From NCBI GenBank assembly GCA_965243215.1, contig CBDEUJ010000003.1:1039838-1103837 (forward strand): a stretch of DNA of 64,000 nt. The letters run 5' to 3'. The translations under genes were made by a program, and so were the position numbers. Positions within the stretch are counted from its first letter, which is position 1. Each line of letters begins with the position of its first letter. Source of the stretch: JAJEFO01 sp009843725. GTDB taxonomy: Bacteria; Pseudomonadota; Alphaproteobacteria; Rhodobacterales; Rhodobacteraceae. Below, in pieces: positions 54,080 to 62,628 of this stretch. The notes under the pieces are model-generated. The model saw nothing but the letters and a program-made list of their open reading frames with translations, did not search any database and was not told where the DNA came from.

Positions 54080-55288
54080 GTGGCTGACCCTGAAATCCCC
54101 ACAAAGATCTCCGACGAGCCGGGGGCTTCCGGGGAGCCGGAACCGGATCCTGCATCGCAGGAGCCGTCGGATGCGGCCGCAGCAACAGGCGGCGGAGCCG
54201 CCGACGCCGGCCTGGGCGATGCGCAGGCAGAACGTCCCTCAGCCTTAAGGCGAACTGCAGGGAGCTTCTTCGGCGCGGACCGGACGCGACTTTCCATTGC
54301 GTCAGGCCTTGTCGGCGGTCTGGCGGCAGGCGCCGTTGGCTTCCTGGTCGCAGTCTCGTTGCCGCAACTGACAGGCCAGTCGGACAAGGCGGAGCAGGCG
54401 CTTTCCGCAGTTGAGGCCGTGGTGGCGGAAATGTCGGTGCTGAAAGCGCAGCTGATCGAACTCCGGGGATTGATGCAGCCGCCGCCGGATCTGTCAGGGC
54501 TGGAGGACGGCATCGCCGCGCTTGAAGACAAGGTGAGCGAACTGGGTCCCGAAATCGGAGAGATGGAGGCGACGACCTCAGGCAAGCTATCGGAACTCGG
54601 CGCCAGGCTTGCCGCCCTGTTCGGGCGCGTGGAGGCGCTGGAGGCATCGAGCGGGGACGTGTCCCTGTCCCAGGCCGTCCAGACCGAAGAGCAGCTCACG
54701 CGTTTCAGGGGCCAGTTGGATCAACTCGTTGCCGACGCGGAGGCCAGGATCGCCGATGCGGAAGCGAAGATTGCAGGGTTCGAAACGAGCGCGCTCGAGG
54801 CAGGCGGAGCGTCAGCTGCGGGCAACCGGTTTGCAATCGCCAGATTGCGTGCGGCAGTCGAGACCGGCGCACCGTATTCGGACGTCATTTCGACGATGGA
54901 GGGCGTTCCCCCCGAACTGGCCGACCATGCACGAACCGGAATACCGACGCTCCACGCGCTTCGACAGGAATTTCCTAGCGCAGCCAGGGCTGCGTTGGCT
55001 GCCTCGCGGAGCATTTCGGGTGAAGGCACTGTCGGAGACAGGATTGTCACGTTTCTGCGACATGCGACAAACGCGCGGTCGTTGACGCCACGGGAGGGAG
55101 ACAGCGCCGACGCGATCCTGTCCCGGGCAGAGGCGCACGTGGCCGAAGGCGACTTGCCCGCCGCGCTCGCAGAGCTGGATTCATTGCCGGGCGCGCCGCG
55201 CGCCGCAATCGCGGGCTGGGTGGCCAAGGCGGAATTTCGGCTGGCGGTGCTGGGCGCGATTGACGTGCTTGCCGGCGGGATGAATTGA
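54080..55288 (+). CDS. Mitofilin-like inner membrane protein
   Basis: A 402-residue protein related to mitochondrial Mic60, encoded beside hemY-type genes in alphaproteobacteria. An acidic disordered N-terminus (1-70) is followed by one membrane helix (SGLVGGLAAGAVGFLVAVSLP), a long coiled coil (about 110-240; AQLIELRGLMQ...ARIADAEAKIAGFE) and a C-terminal mitofilin-signature domain (APYSDVISTMEGVPPELADHARTGIPTLHALRQEF). The GTG at 54080 was taken; ribosome site is weak. Ends 7 bases before the hemY-like gene. Confidence 0.85.
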   Translation: MADPEIPTKISDEPGASGEPEPDPASQEPSDAAAATGGGAADAGLGDAQAERPSALRRTAGSFFGADRTRLSIASGLVGGLAAGAVGFLVAVSLPQLTGQSDKAEQALSAVEAVVAEMSVLKAQLIELRGLMQPPPDLSGLEDGIAALEDKVSELGPEIGEMEATTSGKLSELGARLAALFGRVEALEASSGDVSLSQAVQTEEQLTRFRGQLDQLVADAEARIADAEAKIAGFETSALEAGGASAAGNRFAIARLRAAVETGAPYSDVISTMEGVPPELADHARTGIPTLHALRQEFPSAARAALAASRSISGEGTVGDRIVTFLRHATNARSLTPREGDSADAILSRAEAHVAEGDLPAALAELDSLPGAPRAAIAGWVAKAEFRLAVLGAIDVLAGGMN

Positions 55289-55295
55289 GACGCCG

Positions 55296-56885
55296 ATGCT
55301 CTGGCCGCTTCTGAAAATCGTTCTTTTCGTCGGGCTGATCACGGCCGCTGCCTGGGGTGCGGAACTGCTGATCGAAACGGACGTCGGAATTCGCTTGTCG
55401 GTAGCGGACACGGAGTACTTTTTCGGTCCGTTTGAAGCCGTCATTGCGTTGATGGGGTTTGTGTTTGCGGTCTGGGCCGGGCTCAAGATCATGGGACTGG
55501 TTGTTGCGTTCGCGCGCTTTGTCGCCGGCGACAGGACTTCGATCGACCGCTTCTTCGATCGCCGGCGTGAACGCAAGGGATTTGACGCCCTTGCCGAGGG
55601 GATGATCGCGCTCGCATCGGGCGAATCCGGAGCGGCGCTCTCAAAGGCGTCTCGGGCCGAAAAGCTCCTCTGGCGCCGGGAGCTCACATCTCTCCTGACC
55701 GCACAGGCTGCCGAGCAGGCCGGCGATGCGGTTCAGGCCGAAGCGGCCTACAAGCGCCTTCTCGAAGACGATCGAACACGATTCGTCGGCATCAGGGGGC
55801 TGATGAAGCAGCAATTGGCAACCGGCAATGCCGACACAGCGCTGAAGCTCGCCGAGAAGGCATTTGCGCTGCGGCCCGCGCATGTAGAGACGCAGGACGT
55901 GCTGCTCAGGCTTCAGGCCGGCGCGCATGACTGGACCGGTGCCCGCAGGACGCTTGGCGCCAAGCTTAGGCAGGGCGCGCTTCCGCGTGACGTTCACCGG
56001 CGTCGTGACGCGGTGCTTGCGCTTGGCGAGGCTCAGGACATCCTGCGCGATGACAGGTCCGTCGAGGCACGCGAAAGGGCGATCGAGGCAAACCGGCTCT
56101 CCCCGGACCTTGTTCCGGCGGCGGTCATGGCTGCCGACGGATACATGGCTCGCAACAAGCCGAAGAATGCGTCGCGCATTCTGAAGAAGGCCTGGGCAGC
56201 GCAACCCCATCCGGACCTTGCGGCCGCCTTCGCCTGCATTGATCCCGAGGAAACGCCGGAGGCCCGCATCAAGCGGTTTGCAGCGTTGACGGGCGTGCAG
56301 CCGACCCATCCCGAAACCCGGATGCTTGAGGCGGAACTGCAGATTGCGGCGGAGAACTTTCCGGCGGCACGCGACGCGATCGGGGACTTGGCCGAGACCG
56401 ATCCCACTGCACGGGCCCTGACCATCATGGCGGCGGTCGCGCGCGGATTCGGGGCCGACGATGCCGTTGTGAAGGGGTGGCTTGCGCGCGCGCTTGCGGC
56501 ACCGCGTGATCCGCAATGGGTGTGCGAGAGCTGCCATTGCGCACATGCGCGCTGGGAGCCCGTCTGCGAGCGATGCAAGAGCTTCGACACCCTGACCTGG
56601 AAGCGGCCAAGCGACGGCGCTGCACCGCTTTCCGCGGGGGCCGAGATGCTGCCGCTCATTGTCGGCACGGCCGACGCGCCGGGCGGTTCCGAGGACAACC
56701 CTGACGACGATCCCGGCGCCGATCAGGGCGAATCGACGCATGATGCGGAAGCGCCGGATCCAAAAGTGACGGCAGAGGTGCCGACGGACGTCGAATTCGA
56801 GCCCGCCAGGGCCGTGGAGCCGCCGGCAGATTACGTCGTCGAAGACTCACGGCTCAGAGACTCCGCAGCCGGCAGCATGAGGTGA
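55296..56885 (+). CDS. hemY: HemY-like TPR membrane protein with C-terminal zinc ribbon
   Basis: A 529-residue protein of the alphaproteobacterial HemY family (heme-biosynthesis-linked, distinct from protoporphyrinogen oxidase HemY). It has two N-terminal membrane helices (WPLLKIVLFVGLITAAAWGAELL; FEAVIALMGFVFAVWAGLKIMGLVV) and TPR-like helical repeats. Near residues 408-428 a Cys pair doublet (CESCHCAH...CERCKSF) forms a zinc ribbon, followed by an acidic tail. Its biochemical role is not established. Last gene of hemD-mitofilin-hemY. Confidence 0.85.
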   Translation: MLWPLLKIVLFVGLITAAAWGAELLIETDVGIRLSVADTEYFFGPFEAVIALMGFVFAVWAGLKIMGLVVAFARFVAGDRTSIDRFFDRRRERKGFDALAEGMIALASGESGAALSKASRAEKLLWRRELTSLLTAQAAEQAGDAVQAEAAYKRLLEDDRTRFVGIRGLMKQQLATGNADTALKLAEKAFALRPAHVETQDVLLRLQAGAHDWTGARRTLGAKLRQGALPRDVHRRRDAVLALGEAQDILRDDRSVEARERAIEANRLSPDLVPAAVMAADGYMARNKPKNASRILKKAWAAQPHPDLAAAFACIDPEETPEARIKRFAALTGVQPTHPETRMLEAELQIAAENFPAARDAIGDLAETDPTARALTIMAAVARGFGADDAVVKGWLARALAAPRDPQWVCESCHCAHARWEPVCERCKSFDTLTWKRPSDGAAPLSAGAEMLPLIVGTADAPGGSEDNPDDDPGADQGESTHDAEAPDPKVTAEVPTDVEFEPARAVEPPADYVVEDSRLRDSAAGSMR

Positions 56886-56921
56886 TGCCGCAAGGATGCC
56901 TGGAATCTGGCAGAGGAAGCC

Positions 56922-56997
56922 TGGTGCCGCATGAGGGACTTGAACCCCCGACCCATCGCTTACGAAGCGATTGCTCTACCAGCTGAGCTAATGCGGC
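56922..56997 (-). tRNA. tRNA-Thr (anticodon CGU)
   Basis: On the minus strand, acceptor arms GCCGCAT and ATGCGGC pair fully; D-loop AGCTCAGCTGGTAGAGC, anticodon stem ATCGC/GCGAT around loop TTCGTAA (anticodon CGT), and T-arm with GGTTCAAGTCC are all present. The CCA end is encoded (56924-56922). It decodes ACG. It marks the left border of the variable 57-60 kb stretch, a common insertion position for islands. Confidence 0.95.
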
Positions 56998-57062
56998 AAT
57001 GCGGCCTTGCGTTTAGACTGCCGGTTTCCTGAGCGCAAGCGGTCTGCGGCCTAGGGCAACAT

Positions 57063-57520
57063 GGGCAAGGCGGCGCTGCGGTCTCGATCTTCTCGATTTG
57101 CGCATCCTGAACACGAAGCGCCTCGGCGTTCCGGAACGCGACCTCGCGCGGCGCCAGGATCCGATCAACAAGATCGGTGCCCGCCTCGAGAGCTACGGTG
57201 CCCGGACTGCGGAATTCCTAAAACGGACGTCCGCCCGGCAATTGCAGGTCGAGCAAGCTGACTTCGACAGTCCAGCGGTCGTCACTGTACACCGCGACGG
57301 CGCTCTCGAATCCCGGCACGGTATCGCCCAGCTCAAGGGGCTTTCCGACCAGACGGTGTCCGTCGTCGCGCCGGATCTCCTCGGCGTTGATGGCAAATTT
57401 GGTGACTCTGAACCCGTTCCCGAGATCCGACTCGACCAAGGCCCGGATGTCGGGGCCTCGTTGAGATCGGCTGCAACCTGAAAGGCGGTCAGGAGAACGG
57501 CAAATGCGTTGCCGGGCGGT
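57063..57520 (-). pseudogene. Decayed coding sequence, unrecognised
   Basis: On the minus strand this stretch reads like protein-coding sequence broken across frames. One frame has NAFAVLLTAFQVAADLNEAP; another then gives a coherent segment (GFRVTKFAINAEEIRRDDGH, LVGKPLELGDTVPGFESAVAVY, DDRWTVEVSLLDLQLPGG), which ends at a TAG; past the stop the same frame continues EFRSPGTVALEAGTDLVDRI. No family is recognised. The 57,001-57,626 region has no intact gene otherwise. It may be a relic left by island decay beside the tRNA. Confidence 0.35.
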
Positions 57521-57626
57521 TTCTCGTGGGGTTCGCGACTTGTTCGAGAAGCGGGAGCAAGACATATTCAGCCACGAGATCGAATGCAAGGCGAGTGCAG
57601 GGACTGGGCCTGTCCGGAGAAGCTGC

Positions 57627-58694
57627 TCAATGCCCTGGGAAATGTCCGAAGAAATCGAGAATCCCGGCAAGAATGCCTTCAATCCCTAGGTCGTCGATGT
57701 CCTTGTGAAGCACCATCCGGATCGAGCCGATCGAGCCACCGCCCACGACAACACCGCACCCGGCCATGTGCGCTCGGAACGCGTCGTTCAGTCCGTCACG
57801 CGGCGTAAGGAAAACCATGTTGGTCGCTTGTTCGACAGCGCCAGCCCCGACCTCCTCCAGCACGGCCGCAAGGCGTGCTGCCCTGAGGTGGTCTTCGGCA
57901 AGCCGCTCCACGTTGTGCTCAAGGGCGTAGAGGCCAGCTGACGCCAGGATGCCTGACTGACGCATGCCGCCTCCCAGCATCTTGCGATACCTCCGCGCGC
58001 GTTCGATGAGGTCCGACGGCCCGGTCAGCACCGAGCCCGCTGGCGTACCAAGTCCCTTTGAAAGGCAGAGCGAAACGGTGTCGACAAGGTCGGAAAGATC
58101 ATGCTCTGCGCAACCGAGGGCCGTGACCGCGTTGAAGAGCCGTGCGCCGTCCAGATGGACCGAAAGCCCGGCGGACCGGGCCGCGTCGGCGCAAGCAGCC
58201 AAGCGATCCAAGGCCACCGCCTTTCCGTTGTGCGTGTTCTCGAGGCCTACCAATCGACTTACTGGCATGTGACTGTCGTCTGGCTTCACTTGCGCAGAGA
58301 TCCGGTCGGGCGACAGGCATCCATCGGCCTCGACCGGAATCGTGCAGATGGCGATGCCGCCAAGAACCGAACTGCCGGCGGCCTCGTAGGCGACAACATG
58401 ATATCCGCGACCGACAATGACTTCTTCTCCGCGCCCGCAATGGGCGAGAAGCGCCGTCAGGTTACCCATTGTCCCGCTGGAGACGAACAGCGCGGCATCC
58501 TTCCCTAGGCGCTCGGCGACCGTTTCCTCAAGGCGATTGACGCTGGGATCTTCGCCGTAGACATCGTCGCCCAGTTCGGCTTCGTACATCGCGCGGCGCA
58601 TGCCCTCGTCCGGCTGGGTGACGGTGTCGCTTCTCAGATCCAGCCGTGGCGCAATCGAATTCGCCAACCGGGGAAAACCTGAGCGATCGCTCAT
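57627..58694 (-). CDS. ltaE: Low-specificity L-threonine aldolase
   Basis: PLP enzyme that cleaves threonine to glycine and acetaldehyde. The 355-residue protein begins with the family pattern LDLRSDTVTQPDEGMRRAM, then GDDVYGEDPSVNRLE, SGTMGNLTALLAH, HLDGARLFNA and the PLP lysine in SLCLSKGLGTPAGSVLTG. Length and motifs are normal. It stands alone between the decayed region and the AbiE-type locus, on the same strand. Confidence 0.93.
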   Translation of the reverse strand: MSDRSGFPRLANSIAPRLDLRSDTVTQPDEGMRRAMYEAELGDDVYGEDPSVNRLEETVAERLGKDAALFVSSGTMGNLTALLAHCGRGEEVIVGRGYHVVAYEAAGSSVLGGIAICTIPVEADGCLSPDRISAQVKPDDSHMPVSRLVGLENTHNGKAVALDRLAACADAARSAGLSVHLDGARLFNAVTALGCAEHDLSDLVDTVSLCLSKGLGTPAGSVLTGPSDLIERARRYRKMLGGGMRQSGILASAGLYALEHNVERLAEDHLRAARLAAVLEEVGAGAVEQATNMVFLTPRDGLNDAFRAHMAGCGVVVGGGSIGSIRMVLHKDIDDLGIEGILAGILDFFGHFPGH

Positions 58695-58935
58695 GTCGCG
58701 ACCTGCACAAGGGCAAGTGCAGTGACGATGCGTCTGCGTCTGGAGAGCTCCGAGCGGACGTGGCCAAAGCAGCTTTCTGAAAACCCCGGATCGAACTCCG
58801 AATGTCCGGTCTCAGGCGCCTCGCGCATCCTGGCGACGCCGACCTTCAAGTCCGGTCGCGCGATTCCCGATCCGCGCACGAAGCCTGCAACGCCGTGATC
58901 ATGAAACTGGGTCGAATACGCCATGTCTGTTTCTG

Positions 58936-59343
58936 TCAGGTGAACACCCGTGCGTCAGGTTTGGAACGCAATGCGCCGGAAGTCCACTGCCAAGACGCCA
59001 TCAAGTGTTCTGGGGCAGCCTTGCGCTTCTTGTTGGAACGTGCAGCGATCTCAGCCGTGCTTCCCGAGTGACCGGGATCATCCCGGAAGACGGTGACGTC
59101 AATGTCCTCCGAGAACGTGTTGATGAGGCCTTGGGCCTTTGACTGCGATTTGCCGCCTTTGAAAAGAAGACGCGGACCGCCCTTGGGAAGGCGATGGTAG
59201 AGAGTGTTCAACGTCCAGCACACCCAGAAGTCCTTCTCGATGTTGATCTGGGGGGCGCCAAGGCGCCGGGTCGTCGTGAGAAAGAGATCTGTGTGGCCGG
59301 CCGGCTCCGCACAAATGACATCGATGAACGCGTCTGTGGTCAT
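58936..59343 (-). pseudogene. AbiEii-type nucleotidyltransferase toxin, truncated
   Basis: N-terminal part of an AbiEii toxin (type IV toxin-antitoxin; nucleotidyltransferase that targets tRNA). It has NIEKDFWVCWTLNTLYH, PRLLFKGGKSQSKA (the GG-(S/T) motif with the following residue changed) and FSEDIDVTVFRDD with the metal-binding D-x-D. About residue 105 the sequence becomes unrelated (SNKKRKAAPEHLM...) and stops at 135, where complete proteins have about 280-300 residues. The missing half includes the C-terminal helices, so it is probably inactive. Overlaps abiEi by 4 bases. Confidence 0.75.
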
Positions 59344-60005
59344 GTGCTTCTCGCCGTACCTGCTGACATGACCGGTTTGCGCAAAATGTCCTGCATCCAG
59401 ATCGGCATGGCCGAAAAGCCGATGCGAAGATCTTCGGTGAGCTTTGGCCCATTCTTCTTGTCGGCCAGCAGCTTTCGAACGGTTCGATCGACCATTGAGC
59501 GTTCGGTCTCACTTTGCATGGTGTCGTGGACCCAGCGCAGAGCCTGAACAAGATACATGCCGGGACGCCCTGCCCAATAGAGACGGCTGGGCGCAGCATG
59601 CTTGAAGACGATTTCTTGGTTGCCTGGCTTGATGGGTTTCAGACGGGCGTCGACCAGGACTTCGATCTTGGCTGGAACGGCGTTCGTCAGTCCGAGAGTG
59701 TTGGCGGCGGTCATTCCGTCCACGACAAAGCGAGCCTTGTCGCGCCGCGCAACAGCTTCGATGACAGCACGATAGTCTGGTGCCGACGGTTTCCCGGTCA
59801 ACTTGTTGGGTCTCGGTTTGTCGTACAGGCCACGTTCGATGCGGCGAAGCTCGCCTGACTTGGCCAGCCGCTGGAGCGCCTTGTCAACAGCCTCACGCGA
59901 ACCGAGGTCCGCAAAATCTCCCGGTGCCCAAACCTTTGTTGGTTCGGCACTGATCCGATCAAGGATCCGAGCGGGCAAAGTCGTTGGTCTTACGCCGTCT
60001 GACAT
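59340..60005 (-). CDS. AbiEi-type antitoxin (DUF6088 family)
   Basis: A 221-residue protein with an N-terminal winged helix-turn-helix (LPARILDRISAEPTKVWAPGDFADLGSREAVDKALQRLAKSGELRRIERGLY) and a C-terminal domain of the AbiEi antitoxin group (TAANTLGLTNAVPAKIEVLVD). AbiEi proteins neutralise AbiEii and repress their own promoter. The gene is intact while the toxin is broken, so it may persist as an orphan regulator. ATG at 60005 lies directly beside a perfect inverted repeat. Confidence 0.82.
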   Translation of the reverse strand: MSDGVRPTTLPARILDRISAEPTKVWAPGDFADLGSREAVDKALQRLAKSGELRRIERGLYDKPRPNKLTGKPSAPDYRAVIEAVARRDKARFVVDGMTAANTLGLTNAVPAKIEVLVDARLKPIKPGNQEIVFKHAAPSRLYWAGRPGMYLVQALRWVHDTMQSETERSMVDRTVRKLLADKKNGPKLTEDLRIGFSAMPIWMQDILRKPVMSAGTARST

Positions 60006-60032
60006 GTCCGAAGTTTACCTCATATTTCGGAC
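60006..60032 (-). promoter_or_regulatory. Inverted-repeat operator before abiEi
   Basis: GTCCGAA (60006-60012) and TTCGGAC (60026-60032) are a perfect 7-base inverted repeat separated by 13 bases, immediately upstream of the abiEi start codon and over its likely promoter (minus-strand TTGTCC, 16 bases, TATGAG). AbiEi antitoxins are known to bind paired inverted repeats in their promoters, so this is a good autoregulation site. Confidence 0.55.
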
Positions 60033-60235
60033 GCCCTGAGGGACAAATTGACCCTCAAAGGCGACTCTTGATGAAGCGAGGCTCTCTGCGGTACTGCGAT
60101 TGCGGCTTTCGTATCTTCCGAGAATCAGAAGTGAACGATGGAGGTGGCGAATACGCCGTTTCCGGCTCCGTCAGCTGAATCCTCGGGCGTCAGGCTTGTA
60201 ATGCCATGTATCGAAAGTCCATTGCCTGGGCGCAA

Positions 60236-61780
60236 TCAGAGGTTGTGGACTTCCCGCTCCGCGCTCCACGTCGCTTGCGCCCTGTCGGGAATCATGACTG
60301 TCAGCTGGCCGACCGTGCCCTGATGCGCCGGTTCGTCGAAGAGATTCGTCATCTCAAACGGATCGGTCTCAAGGTCGTACAGCTCTCCCGCGCCGGAAAT
60401 CAGGTCGACCGTGATCCTGTGCCGGTTCGTGCGCAACGTGCGGAGCTTCAGCTCGACGCCGCAGCGCGCCGGGCCGAGGTCCCACTCGTTGTACGCGAGT
60501 TCGCGCCTCTCGCGGCCTTCGATCACGGGCACCAGCGAGCGGCTCTCGATTCCTTCGGGCCGGTTGACTCCCGCCCAGTCGTAGAAGGTGGCCGCCAGGT
60601 CCAGCGTGGAGACGGGATCGGCTATCCTGTGGCTCTCCGGGATCCCGGGGCCGCGCATGACCAGCCCCACGCGGAGCAGGCCGTCGTAGTGCGTCGGGCC
60701 CTTCAGGTAGAGTCCGTGGTCCCCGAGGAGCTCCCCGTGGTCGGCCGTGAAGACGACGATCGTGTTCTCGTCGAGCCCGGTTTCCCGCAGGGTGTCCAGG
60801 ATGCGCCCGACCCCGTCGTCGATGAAGGAGATCATGCCGTAGTAGTTGGCCGTCATGGCCGCCAGCTGGTCGTCCGTCTGGGGCAGGATGCGGGAGTATT
60901 CCTCCCGCAGTCTCTGTACCTGCGGATTCTCTTCCTGGGGCCGGTTCTCCAGTGCCGCCCTGTGCCACCAGGGCCGGCGGTCAAGGTCGCGTTTGTGCGT
61001 GGGGCTGATGTCGATGGTGGCGGGGTCGTACATTTCGGACCACGGCGCCGGGCAGTCGAACGGGTGATGCGGGTCGGGGTACGAGACCCATGTACAGAAA
61101 GGCTGATCCGGATCTGCAGACCGGAGGAACTCCTGCGCCTTGTCGGTGACCCAGGTCGTCGCGTGCCATTCGGGCGGCAGGTCCGATGACCATGTCTGCG
61201 CCGCAACGGTTCCGTACCGCGCGTCCTCGCCGGTCCTGCTGTCTGTGGCCCAGCGCTTCCAGGCGTCCTTGTGACCATGAAACCAGCGTTCGAACTGGTG
61301 CCCGCCGGGAGGCCGTTCGCAGGGAAGAAGCGGGTGCCAGTGCCCGATCAGAAGGAGGTCCATGTGATCGAGGCCCATGTAGGGGCCGTGCCAGTCATCC
61401 GGAAAGTTGCGGCTGTCGCTCCGGCTTTCGGGCGCGCCCCACTCGGTTGCCTTCGGGTCGCTTCCGAAATGCGCCTTGCCGATCAGCCCGGTCACGTAGC
61501 CGTTGTCCGACAGGACCCGGCCCCAACCGCTTTCGCCGAGTTTTGCGTCAAGGCTGATCCTGTTGTCCGTCACGCCATGCGTGAGCGGCAGCATGCCCGT
61601 CAGGATCGATGCGCGCGCCGGCTGGCAAAGGACGTTTGGCGTGATCGCGCAGTCGAAGCGCGTTCCCTCCCGGGCCAGACGGTCGAGATTCGGGGTCTTG
61701 ATGTTCCGTTCCGCGAAGCCGAAGCAGTCCGGGCGATGCTGGTCGGACGTGATCAGGAGGATGTTCGGGCGCTTGGTCAT
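60236..61780 (-). CDS. Sulfatase (formylglycine type)
   Basis: Hydrolyses sulfate esters (substrate unknown). The 514-residue protein has the active-site motif CQPAR (residues 52-56) where the cysteine is converted to formylglycine, followed by ASILTG, plus metal-binding TSDQHRPD and FTADHGELLGDHGLY. No signal peptide is apparent, so it may be cytoplasmic. ATG at 61780 chosen; the open frame extends further upstream over the MBL gene. Overlaps that gene's stop by 4 bases. No sulfatase-maturing enzyme gene is nearby. Confidence 0.92.
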   Translation of the reverse strand: MTKRPNILLITSDQHRPDCFGFAERNIKTPNLDRLAREGTRFDCAITPNVLCQPARASILTGMLPLTHGVTDNRISLDAKLGESGWGRVLSDNGYVTGLIGKAHFGSDPKATEWGAPESRSDSRNFPDDWHGPYMGLDHMDLLLIGHWHPLLPCERPPGGHQFERWFHGHKDAWKRWATDSRTGEDARYGTVAAQTWSSDLPPEWHATTWVTDKAQEFLRSADPDQPFCTWVSYPDPHHPFDCPAPWSEMYDPATIDISPTHKRDLDRRPWWHRAALENRPQEENPQVQRLREEYSRILPQTDDQLAAMTANYYGMISFIDDGVGRILDTLRETGLDENTIVVFTADHGELLGDHGLYLKGPTHYDGLLRVGLVMRGPGIPESHRIADPVSTLDLAATFYDWAGVNRPEGIESRSLVPVIEGRERRELAYNEWDLGPARCGVELKLRTLRTNRHRITVDLISGAGELYDLETDPFEMTNLFDEPAHQGTVGQLTVMIPDRAQATWSAEREVHNL

Positions 61781-62628
61781 GGAACGATCTCCGTGAGGTC
61801 GTGGGCAATGGTGAAGCGGCCAGAGTAGCATGCGGCCACGTCCTTGCGAACGCTGTTCAACACCTCTTCCTTGTCGTGTCGCACGCGCCAATGGGTCAGG
61901 ACCAGATGCTTGACGCCGGCGCGCTCGGCAAGTCCCGCGGTTTCGAGATGGCCGGGACACGTGGCGGCGAATTCCGGATCGGGGGCGGGCTCGTGGCTCA
62001 AGCGGTAGCACCAGTGAATCAGCAGGTCGGCATCCTTGATCAACGCTTCCAGCTCCGGCGAATGACCGCTGTCTCCTGCGTAGACGACCGACTTGCCGCC
62101 GGATTCGATGCGAAACCCGAGACAGGCGAGAAACGGCTGCGCGTGCGGCACCTCGATCGCTCTCAGTGTCCAGCCGTTCCCGCTGACCTGGGATGGCGGG
62201 CGCAATTCCGTCACCCTGGGGTCGGGCCAGGGTCGCGGAAGGGCACCGCCTCGTTCCTGCCAGACCTTCTTGCTTTGGGGCAGTTCCGTTCGTGCAACCA
62301 GGTCAAAGGACAGCGCGCCGCCGGGTCCGAAGTACCTCCTTGTCACTTCCGCAAGCGGTGCCGGGCCCCAGACGCCGAGGTCTTCGGCTCCGGCATCCCA
62401 ACGAGCGTGAACCAGTCTTGCGTAGTCCATCATGTGGTCCGAATGGAGATGCGAGAAGACAAGATGCGTAATGGCGCCTGGTGCTCGTCCGGATTGCAGC
62501 AAACGGTCAAAGACGCCGCCACCGCAGTCAAGGAGAAGCGTGTCATCGCCTGCCTCGACAAGATATCCCGAAGAGGCGCGCGAGACATGCGCTTCCGGCG
62601 AGCCGGTGCCAAGCAAGGTGACTTTCAT
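61777..62628 (-). CDS. MBL-fold metallo-hydrolase (RNase Z-like)
   Basis: A 283-residue metallo-beta-lactamase-fold enzyme: MKVTLLGTGSPEAHVSRASSGYLVE, LLLDCGGGV, the metal motif SHLHSDH (His60, His62, Asp64, His65), YAGDSGHSPELEALIKDADLLIHWC and LVLTHWRVR. This subgroup resembles ribonuclease Z/arylsulfatase-type MBL proteins. In context (between a TctA transporter and a sulfatase) an ester-hydrolysing role on the same imported substrate is likely but not proven. ATG at 62628 overlaps the tctA stop by 4 bases. Confidence 0.82.
   Translation of the reverse strand: MKVTLLGTGSPEAHVSRASSGYLVEAGDDTLLLDCGGGVFDRLLQSGRAPGAITHLVFSHLHSDHMMDYARLVHARWDAGAEDLGVWGPAPLAEVTRRYFGPGGALSFDLVARTELPQSKKVWQERGGALPRPWPDPRVTELRPPSQVSGNGWTLRAIEVPHAQPFLACLGFRIESGGKSVVYAGDSGHSPELEALIKDADLLIHWCYRLSHEPAPDPEFAATCPGHLETAGLAERAGVKHLVLTHWRVRHDKEEVLNSVRKDVAACYSGRFTIAHDLTEIVP

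Noticed and set aside
58691..58924. 77-codon minus-strand frame between ltaE and the AbiEii fragment
   Set aside because: No ribosome site or similarity was recognised; may be part of the decayed island.
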